A DNA stretch of 24,082 nt, from assembly GCA_027491555.1 (NCBI GenBank), contig JAOZGN010000029.1, forward strand, positions 1 to 24,082. The letters are read 5' to 3'. Shown one piece after another: positions 6,976 through 12,850 of this stretch. A program made the translations under genes and the position numbers. Positions within the stretch are counted from its first letter, which is position 1; each line of letters starts with the position of its first letter. Source of the DNA: Thermoproteota archaeon (GTDB lineage: Archaea; Thermoproteota; Korarchaeia; Korarchaeales; Korarchaeaceae). The notes under the pieces were generated by a model. It saw nothing but the letters and a program-made list of their open reading frames with translations, was not told the origin of the DNA and searched no databases.

Positions 6976-7284
6976 TCATCGCGGAGAGTAGATAAGGCAG
7001 GAATGCGTCTCTCCCTTGCTCAGAAGAGAGAATCCCAAACCCTTCTTGGTCGCCATCAACTGAATGGCCCGGGCTGGGGTTCTCTCCGGGTCGAACCTCA
7101 CCAGTATGGCCTCACCGGATCGGAGGGTCGACATCGCCCTGGTGAGGGAGACCAGAGGAGACTCGACGCACTTCTTCGATCTCCCGGAGATGTCTAGCTC
7201 GGCCACCACCGAGTATTCTTCCGCGGGGAGCCCCTCTCGGCCGTCTCGACCTGGCTCTCCCTCACCCGCGCTCAAGCCTACCAC
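6976..7284 (-). CDS. TusA/SirA-like sulfur-carrier fold protein (atypical motif)
   Basis: A 102-residue protein. After a variable N-terminus of about 25 residues it reads ELDISGRSKKCVESPLVSL...LRSGEAILVRFD, which follows the TusA layout: beta strand, a Cys motif starting an alpha helix, then a GE-containing turn and strand. In true TusA the motif is CPxP; here C39 is followed by V-E-S-P43, so only the cysteine and one displaced proline remain. TusA proteins receive persulfide sulfur from a desulfurase and pass it to tRNA thiolation or sulfur metabolism. The GTG start at 7284 overlaps the iscU stop by about 20 nt; a GTG at 7209 would be an alternative that keeps the whole domain. Linkage with iscS/iscU supports a sulfur-carrier role, but the family call is tentative. 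Confidence 0.55.
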   Translation of the reverse strand: MVGLSAGEGEPGRDGREGLPAEEYSVVAELDISGRSKKCVESPLVSLTRAMSTLRSGEAILVRFDPERTPARAIQLMATKKGLGFSLLSKGETHSCLIYSPR

Positions 7285-7768
7285 CGTACATCCTCTCTAT
7301 GAACTCCTCCTCTTCCAGGGCCTGCTTCTCGGCCATCGTGAGTCCCTCAGGGAGCCAGTCCGGCCTCCGGCCCTTCTTCCCGTAGTAGGCCCTTATGGCC
7401 CTCCTCAGGGCCCCGACGGCCAGGATGCTGCAGTGCCTCTTCACCGGAGGCAGGCCCCCTAGCGCCTCGGCGATCTCCTGCCACCCGACCTCCCACGCCT
7501 GCCTGACCGTCTTGCCCTTGATCATCTCCGTTAGCATACTGGCCGCCGCTATGTTAGCGGCGCACCCGTAGCTCTCGAACTTGGCGTCCTCGATCACCTC
7601 AACCCCATTTCTCTCCACTATCCTGAGGTAAAGGCTTATGACGTCGCCGCACGCCGGGCTCCCAGCCTGCGCCATGGTGTCCGGGTTCTCCATCTTGCCG
7701 AGGTTCTTCGGATTCCTGAATAGCTCGAGCACCTTCGGCGTGTACGGCAGCGGAACCCTCGTGCTCAT
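7262..7768 (-). CDS. iscU: Fe-S cluster assembly scaffold, IscU/NifU N-terminal type
   Basis: This 168-residue protein is the scaffold on which [2Fe-2S] or [4Fe-4S] clusters are built before transfer. The three ligand cysteines are in place: C40 in SPACGD (with D42), C69 in SYGCAAN and C113 in KRHCSILAV. The YTPKVLELFRNPKNLG N-terminus is typical of archaeal and SufU/IscU-like scaffolds. Residues 125-168 extend the usual 125-150 residue fold with a charged Glu/Lys-rich tail. A strong AGGAGGG Shine-Dalgarno sequence lies just before the ATG. It follows the iscS-like gene by 39 nt and overlaps the start of the TusA-like gene, indicating one operon. Confidence 0.93.
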   Translation of the reverse strand: MSTRVPLPYTPKVLELFRNPKNLGKMENPDTMAQAGSPACGDVISLYLRIVERNGVEVIEDAKFESYGCAANIAAASMLTEMIKGKTVRQAWEVGWQEIAEALGGLPPVKRHCSILAVGALRRAIRAYYGKKGRRPDWLPEGLTMAEKQALEEEEFIERMYGGRLERG

Positions 7769-7807
7769 TCTCGACCCTCCTATAACGGGAGTAATCTCGG
7801 GCAGTAT

Positions 7808-9025
7808 TTACCCCTTACCCAGCGGGCTGATTCGCCTGAGCCTCTCCACAGCCTCGGGGACCTGCCTAGCCACGTAGTCCACGTCGTCACGGGTGTGGTA
7901 CCGGGTGAGCCTGAACAGTATGCTCCCGTGGGCCTCCTCGTACCTCCTGCCTATAGCCAGCAAGACGTGGCTGGGCTCGAGGATGCGGCTGGTGCACGCG
8001 CTCCCGCTGGACACGTATACCCCCCGTATGCTAAGCTCGACCGTCAGGGCCTCCCCCTCAACGTGCAGGAAGCTCAGGTTCAGGTTGTCGGAGACCCTCT
8101 CCTCCCCCCGAGGTCCGTTGAGGAGAGTTTCGGGCACCCGCGCGAGTACGGAGTCCATGAGGCGGTCCCTGAGCGCCCTGACCCTCTCGTTCGCGCCGTC
8201 AAAGTCCTCGAAGGCAAGTTCTATCGCCCTCTTGAACCCCGCCATGGCCGGGACGTTCTCCACTCCGGGCCAGAGGGGCTGGGAGCTCAGGGCGCCCCTC
8301 AGGACAGGCTCAACCTTCACCCCATCCGCAACATAGAGGACGCCCACCCCCTTGGGCCCCAGGATCTTGTGGGAGCTCAGGGTTATCATGTCGACGCCCA
8401 TGGCGTCCGCGTCAATCCTGACCCTGCCGTAGGCGTCGCACGCGTCCGTGTGGAATATGACGTCTGCGTTCTTGTCCCTCACGACCTCTGACAGACCTCG
8501 TATCCTCTGGATGGTGCCGATCTCGTGGTTGACCGTTTGAACGGACACCAGCACGGTCTCCCTGTCCACCAGCTCGGCCAAGACATCCTGGTCTACGAAC
8601 CCCTCCTCGTCGACCGGGGCCCTGACGACCTTGAAGCCAGCGTCCTCGAGCGACTCCGCCGGCAGTATCACGCTGAGGTGCTCCACCGCTGATATGACTA
8701 TCTTTTTCCCCCTTGAGCGGTTTGCCCTCGCGACTCCGAGGATTGCGAGGTTGTTGGCCTCCGTGCCGCTGTGGGTGAAATGGACATCCTCGGGGTCAAC
8801 GCCTATGGTCCTAGCCACTTTCTCAGCGGTCTCCTGCACCACCTCGAAGGCCTCCCACCCGGGCCTGTTGGTGATAGACGGGTGGCCGTAGCCTACCTCG
8901 TTGAAGTAGGGTAGCATAGCCTCGACGACCTCTGGTGGAACTCGTCCGGAGTTCTCGTTGTCCAAGTAGACCTCTCGCTCCGATCTTCCGTGCGCTTCAA
9001 GTAGCCTCTTCACGTCGGTGGCCAT
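7808..9025 (-). CDS. iscS: Cysteine desulfurase, IscS/NifS type (divergent archaeal form)
   Basis: This PLP-dependent desulfurase (405 residues from ATG 9025) provides sulfur to the adjacent IscU. Motifs, numbered from this start: HSGTEANN near 85-92, AVEHLSV with H116, D194 in HTDACDAYG, the Schiff-base K220 in LSSHKILGPKG, and the catalytic C344 in VSSGSACTS. This is the group I desulfurase pattern. Two usual signatures differ: the N-terminal DNAATTP is replaced by DNENSGRVP, and the DAAQ motif reads DACD, so the glutamine that usually contacts the PLP phenolate oxygen is an aspartate. The key Lys, His and Cys remain, so activity is likely. A TTG at 9052 lies in the TATA-like run, making 9025 the better start, probably leaderless. 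It heads the iscS-iscU-tusA-like operon. Confidence 0.92.
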   Translation of the reverse strand: MATDVKRLLEAHGRSEREVYLDNENSGRVPPEVVEAMLPYFNEVGYGHPSITNRPGWEAFEVVQETAEKVARTIGVDPEDVHFTHSGTEANNLAILGVARANRSRGKKIVISAVEHLSVILPAESLEDAGFKVVRAPVDEEGFVDQDVLAELVDRETVLVSVQTVNHEIGTIQRIRGLSEVVRDKNADVIFHTDACDAYGRVRIDADAMGVDMITLSSHKILGPKGVGVLYVADGVKVEPVLRGALSSQPLWPGVENVPAMAGFKRAIELAFEDFDGANERVRALRDRLMDSVLARVPETLLNGPRGEERVSDNLNLSFLHVEGEALTVELSIRGVYVSSGSACTSRILEPSHVLLAIGRRYEEAHGSILFRLTRYHTRDDVDYVARQVPEAVERLRRISPLGKG

Positions 9026-9046
9026 CGACTTCGCCCCCGTCGTGGT

Positions 9047-9058
9047 GGGCAAAAAGGA
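9047..9058 (-). promoter_or_regulatory. TATA-like box for iscS
   Basis: The minus strand reads AATCCTTTTTGC, centred about 28 nt before ATG 9025. This spacing predicts a leaderless transcript beginning at that ATG. Confidence 0.45.
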
Positions 9059-9095
9059 TTAGGGAGCTGGCGAGGGGTTCGGTTCAAGCCGGGGC

Positions 9096-9602
9096 CTAGT
9101 GCTCCTCGCGATCGTGCCCGTGGTCGTGCCTGTGTTCAGCGCCTCCCTCGCCCACGGGGTGCAATGCCGCTTTCACTATCCCCCTCTTGGCCAGGTAGTT
9201 TGCGGCGCAGTGCTCGCAGCAGAACATCAGCTTACGCCCCTTTACCTCTACCTCCACCCCACCCTGGTAGATCTTGACCCCGCAGTTGGCGCAAACGCTC
9301 AACTTGGACTCCACGATGGCCTCTATTATCCCGGACATCCTCTCGATCGTGTCCTCGACCAGGAGGCGGCCTGCGTCGGTGAGCTCGTACATCTTCCTCC
9401 TGCTGGCCCTGTCCTCCTCCACCCTCACGTAGCCCTCCTTCTCCAGCCTCTGCAGGAAGGGGTAAACCTCTCCAGCGCTTGGCTTCTTTCCGGTGATCTT
9501 CTCAACGTCCTCCATGATGCCGTAGCCGTGCCTCTTTCCCTTGTAGAGGGAAAGGAGGATCAGCGTCCTTATGAGGCCCCTCGGCTTGAACCCCTCGCTC
9601 AT
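9096..9602 (-). CDS. PadR-family regulator fused to a TRASH-like metal-binding domain and His-rich tail
   Basis: A 168-residue protein. Residues 8-85 form a PadR winged helix (LIRTLILLSLYKGKRHGYGI, then SAGEVYPFLQRLEKEGYV and a basic wing, RRKMYELT). The long helix after it, used for dimerisation in PadR proteins, runs to about 100. The C-terminal part has cysteines at 104, 107, 128, 129 and 132, with C107-X20-C128-X3-C132 matching the TRASH metallochaperone/metal-sensor spacing. Residues 157-168 are a His/Asp tail (HRHDHGHDREEH). It therefore looks like a one-component metal sensor. It is third in an operon with two exported or membrane proteins and is divergent from a CopB-type ATPase, so it probably regulates metal, most likely copper, efflux. 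Known archaeal TRASH regulators usually use Lrp-type DNA-binding domains; the PadR pairing is unusual to me. Confidence 0.85.
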   Translation of the reverse strand: MSEGFKPRGLIRTLILLSLYKGKRHGYGIMEDVEKITGKKPSAGEVYPFLQRLEKEGYVRVEEDRASRRKMYELTDAGRLLVEDTIERMSGIIEAIVESKLSVCANCGVKIYQGGVEVEVKGRKLMFCCEHCAANYLAKRGIVKAALHPVGEGGAEHRHDHGHDREEH

Positions 9603-9626
9603 CGCGTCAGCGCCCCCACTGTCAAT

Positions 9627-9788
9627 TTAAGACACTTCGCGCTCCGCGCGGCGGCGCGAGCCGCCGAGGAGGAGAAGGATGATCCCCAAAATGCCAAGCC
9701 CTATGAGGAGACCCGGCAGCCACCAGAGGAACCAACCTGAGCCCCACATCCAGCCTCCACCGAATCCCCATCCCCAGCACGGGCACAT
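9627..9788 (-). CDS. 53-residue Trp/Gly-rich small membrane protein
   Basis: An unannotated small gene. Its ATG overlaps the upstream stop codon by one base (TGATG), so it is almost certainly translationally coupled to the PepSY-type gene. The N-terminus MCPCWGWGFGGG carries a Cys-Pro-Cys that could bind a metal ion. It is followed by a Trp-rich stretch (WMWGSGWFLWWLPG), one hydrophobic helix of about 18 residues (LLIGLGILGIILLLLGG), and a basic end (SRRRAER), giving an N-out, C-in topology. Small Trp/Gly-rich single-span proteins of this look occur near metal-transport genes in many prokaryotes, usually without a known function. The regulator gene starts 24 nt after its stop. Real by coupling and composition; role unknown. 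Confidence 0.75.
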   Translation of the reverse strand: MCPCWGWGFGGGWMWGSGWFLWWLPGLLIGLGILGIILLLLGGSRRRAEREVS

Positions 9789-10531
9789 CAGTGCTCACCC
9801 TCCCCGGGACCCAGCTCAACCTCCTGGATAAAGCCGCCGTGCCAGGTGTGGAACCAGACCTCTCCAGTGATGGCGTTCACGCTCAGCATCCCGTACATCT
9901 CCCCGTTCAGCTTGTAGTCCATCGTATAGTACCCGTAGAACGGTATCGGCTCCTCGAGCTCTATCTCGGCGCCTGGGAACGCCCCCTTCAGGGCGCTCAG
10001 GGCGATCTCCGAAGCCTGCTCGGGACTCACGCTGGTGGAGTACTCCGAGAGATAGGTGGGGTGCATGCCGTACTTGAGGTTCCACATCATGTTCGGCCCT
10101 GGCTCTGAGGTTATCCTCCCGCTTCCCTTCCACAGGAGGAGCTCGAAGGCGCCCATGCCGGTGTCTCTCTCCACGACCACCGCGTAGAAGTTGTTCTGGA
10201 ACTCCATTACCTCCAGCAGGGCGTAGTCGTCTCCCAAGGCGGAGATGTACTCCTCAAACGCGCGGATGGCGTCGTCCAACTCGACGACTAAGCCCTGGCC
10301 TGGACCCGCTCCCATGTAAGGCCTGCCGACCGGTCCAACCCATCCTCCGTGTCCCATGGCCGGGCCTGGGCCCATCATGGTTCCGTAGTGAGGCCCGCCC
10401 ATGTGTGGGACTGAGAGGGCCTGACCTGTCGTCAAACTTCCCGGACGCCAGTACGGCGCCGTCCAATATAGCGCGGTCAATCCAATAGCCGCCCCAACGA
10501 GCAAGGCTACTCCAATCACCTTCGGACTCAT
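9788..10531 (-). CDS. Exported/membrane-anchored Met-His-rich protein with C-terminal PepSY-like domain
   Basis: A 247-residue protein. Residues 5-24 are a hydrophobic anchor, which would put the rest outside the cell. Residues 43-80 are very rich in Met, His, Gly and Pro (VPHMGGPHYGTMMGPGPAMGH...), typical of extracytoplasmic Cu(I)/Cu(II)-binding segments. A first domain covers about 82-155. The last 70 residues match a PepSY-type repeat: SPEQASEIALSALKGAFPGA followed by YYTMDYKLNG and VNAITGEV. It heads the operon with the small membrane protein and the PadR-TRASH regulator and is divergent from the CopB-type ATPase. I infer extracytoplasmic metal binding or delivery. The PepSY match is by eye; the central domain is not recognised. 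Confidence 0.7.
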   Translation of the reverse strand: MSPKVIGVALLVGAAIGLTALYWTAPYWRPGSLTTGQALSVPHMGGPHYGTMMGPGPAMGHGGWVGPVGRPYMGAGPGQGLVVELDDAIRAFEEYISALGDDYALLEVMEFQNNFYAVVVERDTGMGAFELLLWKGSGRITSEPGPNMMWNLKYGMHPTYLSEYSTSVSPEQASEIALSALKGAFPGAEIELEEPIPFYGYYTMDYKLNGEMYGMLSVNAITGEVWFHTWHGGFIQEVELGPGEGEH

Positions 10532-10562
10532 CTCGGGTCAACTGAGTCTATTCGAGATATAT

Positions 10563-10573
10563 TGTATTTAAAC
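10563..10573 (-). promoter_or_regulatory. TATA box for the PepSY-small protein-padR operon
   Basis: On the minus strand GTTTAAATACA (10573-10563) is an archaeal TATA-like box about 37 nt before ATG 10531, predicting a short leader. The transcript-start region carries GACTCA (10548-10543) and weak inverted arms TCTCG (10531-10535) / CGAGA (10553-10557). Confidence 0.5.
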
Positions 10574-10700
10574 ATTAATGCGCCGCCCCCAACGGTCCCT
10601 TCCTATCCACACCAGATATCTTTTGATTGCCCTCGAGACCGCGCTCTAGACCGCTCTTCATCCCCGATCGCTCGGCCCAGCCTAGATCTCCCCATATATG

Positions 10701-10739
10701 TTTATATTTGATGTATTGACTCATGACATGATAGTCATG
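10701..10739 (+). promoter_or_regulatory. CopB promoter with TATA box and inverted-repeat operator candidate
   Basis: TTTATATTTG (10701-10710) is the TATA-like box. Between it and ATG 10737 lie nested inverted repeats: CATGAC (10722-10727) / GTCATG (10734-10739) with a 6-nt spacer, and TGACT (10717-10721) / AGTCA (10733-10737). These cover the expected transcription start, a common position for an archaeal repressor site. The PadR-TRASH protein encoded across the divergent promoter is the natural candidate ligand. The rest of 10574-10700 shows nothing recognisable. Confidence 0.45.
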
Positions 10740-12803
10740 GAGGGTCACTCAATGGGAAGGGGCCATGCCCATCCCACGGGACACGGTCACGCCAGACCCT
10801 GCGAGGGGAAGATGACCGGCGAACGGGGTGCGCACGCCGGACACGACCACGGCGCCATGGAGCGCGACATGAGAAACAGGTTCTTCGTCTCCCTGATACT
10901 AACCACGCCCGTTTTCCTGTACTCGAGGTTCGCGCGTCTGCTAGGGCTGAGGCTCCCGGAGTTCCCCGGAATGGGGTACCTCATCTTCGCCCTGTCGACG
11001 GTAGTCGTCTTCTACGGCGGCTGGCCCTTCTTCAAGGGGGCCTACTCGACGCTGAAGAGGGGCCTGCTGGGGATGAACGTCCTCGTGAGCCTGGCCCTCC
11101 TCTCTGGATACGTCTACAGCGTTGGAGCCACGTTCTTCTTTGGGGGTGACGACTTCTTCGAGGCCGTTACCACGCTCACGGTCTTCCTGCTGTTTGGGCA
11201 CTGGATGGAAATGAAGGCGTTCAGGAGGACCCGGACGGCCTTGGACGCCCTGATGGAGATGGCACCCGTCACCGCCAGGGTGATAAGGGACGGAGAGGTC
11301 TTAGAGGTCCCGGCGGAGGAGGTTAGGGTCGGAGACATCGTGCTGGTCAGGCCTGGGGAGTCTTTCCCCGTGGACGGCGTTGTCATCGAGGGAGAGACCT
11401 ACGCGGACGAGAGCATGCTCACCGGCGAGTCCAGGCCGGTCAGGAAGGCCCCCGGCGACGAGGTCGCCGCCGGGACCATAAACGCCTACGGGGCCGTGAA
11501 GGTCAGGGCGGTCAGGGTCGGGGAGGACACCGCGTTCGCCCAGATCGTGCGACTCGTGAGGGAGGCCGAGGAGAGCAAGCCCAGCCTCCAGAGGCTCGCG
11601 GACAGGGCGGCCCACTACCTGACGATAATAGCTGTGGTCGCGGCCCTGGCGACCTACTCGTACTGGGCGCTCGCGCAGGACGCGGGAGGAGTGTTCGCCC
11701 TCTCCCTCGCCATCTCGGTCATGGTGATCACGTGCCCCCACGCGCTGGGCCTGGCGATGCCGGTGGTGACCACGCTGGCCACCGGCCTGGCTGCCAGGAT
11801 GGGCATCCTCGTGAAGGACGCCGGGGTCTTCGAGCGGCTCAGGACGGCCACCACCGTGGTGTTCGACAAGACTGGGACCCTAACTGAGGGCAGGCCCCGG
11901 GTGGTGTCCGTGAGGACCGCCCCGGGGATTAGAGAGGACGAGCTCCTCGCTCTTGCGGCCTCCGTGGAGGCCAGCTCCGAGCATCCGATAGCAATGGCGA
12001 TAGTAGAGGCCGCGGGTGGCTCGCCCAGGCCCGCCGATGGGTTCAGGGCCGTGCCGGGGAGGGGCGCCGTGGCCGCGGTGGACGGCAGGGAGGTCCTCGT
12101 CGGCAGTGTCGGGTTCATGAGGGAGTCCGGAGTGGACATCTCCGAGCTGGAGGACGTCATAGCCGAGGAGATGTCCAGGGGGAGGACAGTCACGTGCGTT
12201 GCATCCGGAGGGAGGCTCCTCGGCGTGATCTCGGTGGCCGACACGCCCAGGCCCGAGGCTAAGAAGGCGGTCCAGAGGCTCCTAGAGATGGGCCTCTCGG
12301 TGGTGATGTTGACCGGTGACAACGAGGCCACCGCAAGGGCCATAGCCCAGGAGCTGGGGATAGAGAGGTTCGTGGCCGAGGTCATGCCAGAGGACAAGGA
12401 GAAGGCAATAGCCAGGCTGCAGGAGTTCGGAGAGGTGGTCGTCATGGTAGGCGACGGTATAAACGACGCCCCGGCGCTGGCCAGGGCGGACGTGGGCGTG
12501 GCGATAGGCGCGGGCACGAACGTTGCCATGGAGTCGGCGGACGTCGTGCTCGTCAGGAGCGACCCGCTGGACGTGGTCAGGCTCTTCGAGCTCTCCCAGG
12601 CGGCCTACTCCAAGATGGTCCAGAACCTGTTCTGGGCCACTGGCTACAACGCCGTGGCCATTCCCCTGGCGGCGGGGGCCCTCTACAGCCGGTACGGGAT
12701 ACTGATACCGCCTGAGATCTCGGCGCTCGTGATGTCGGCCAGCTCGATAATAGTGGTGGCCAACGCACTCCTGCTGAGGCTTCGGTGGCGGCCGAGCCTG
12801 TGA
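10737..12803 (+). CDS. copB: Heavy-metal translocating P-type ATPase, CopB type (CPH motif)
   Basis: A P1B-type ATPase exporting copper or a similar soft metal. From ATG 10737 it has 688 residues. The cytosolic N-terminus (about 1-40) is His-rich (GHAHPTGHGHARP, HAGHDHG) instead of carrying a CxxC metal-binding domain. The core has MNVLVSLA and FLLFGHWMEM helices, the actuator LTGES near 228-232, the transport motif CPH at 333-335, the phosphorylated DKTGT near 377-381, SSEHP with the nucleotide-binding His near 425, TGDN, and GDGINDAP near 571. CPH with a His-rich N-terminus defines the CopB subgroup, reported to handle Cu(I) or Cu(II) and sometimes Ag. Annotating from the upstream ATG at 10698 is possible, but that codon sits in the TATA region. 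Divergent from the metal-sensor operon. Confidence 0.95.
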   Translation: MEGHSMGRGHAHPTGHGHARPCEGKMTGERGAHAGHDHGAMERDMRNRFFVSLILTTPVFLYSRFARLLGLRLPEFPGMGYLIFALSTVVVFYGGWPFFKGAYSTLKRGLLGMNVLVSLALLSGYVYSVGATFFFGGDDFFEAVTTLTVFLLFGHWMEMKAFRRTRTALDALMEMAPVTARVIRDGEVLEVPAEEVRVGDIVLVRPGESFPVDGVVIEGETYADESMLTGESRPVRKAPGDEVAAGTINAYGAVKVRAVRVGEDTAFAQIVRLVREAEESKPSLQRLADRAAHYLTIIAVVAALATYSYWALAQDAGGVFALSLAISVMVITCPHALGLAMPVVTTLATGLAARMGILVKDAGVFERLRTATTVVFDKTGTLTEGRPRVVSVRTAPGIREDELLALAASVEASSEHPIAMAIVEAAGGSPRPADGFRAVPGRGAVAAVDGREVLVGSVGFMRESGVDISELEDVIAEEMSRGRTVTCVASGGRLLGVISVADTPRPEAKKAVQRLLEMGLSVVMLTGDNEATARAIAQELGIERFVAEVMPEDKEKAIARLQEFGEVVVMVGDGINDAPALARADVGVAIGAGTNVAMESADVVLVRSDPLDVVRLFELSQAAYSKMVQNLFWATGYNAVAIPLAAGALYSRYGILIPPEISALVMSASSIIVVANALLLRLRWRPSL

Positions 12804-12822
12804 CAGCGCAGCCCGCTGAGGC

Positions 12823-12850
12823 CCCCTGACCTCGAGGCCGTGGTCAGGGG
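12823..12850. terminator. 9-bp inverted repeat between convergent genes
   Basis: CCCCTGACC (12823-12831) and GGTCAGGGG (12842-12850) pair perfectly around a 10-nt loop, overlapping the stop codon of the decarboxylase on the minus strand. It lies exactly between the converging ATPase and decarboxylase transcripts, so a bidirectional transcript-end structure is plausible. Confidence 0.4.

Noticed and set aside
9622..9819. 65-codon minus-strand frame overlapping the small membrane protein
   Set aside because: A different frame of the same DNA encodes the coupled Trp/Gly-rich membrane protein with a TGATG overlap; this frame crosses into the preceding gene and lacks a start signal.
11654..12529. 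291-codon open frame antisense to the copper ATPase
   Set aside because: It lies wholly opposite conserved CopB motifs, is Ser/Thr/Ala/Pro-biased as antisense GC-rich frames are, and has no recognisable domain.
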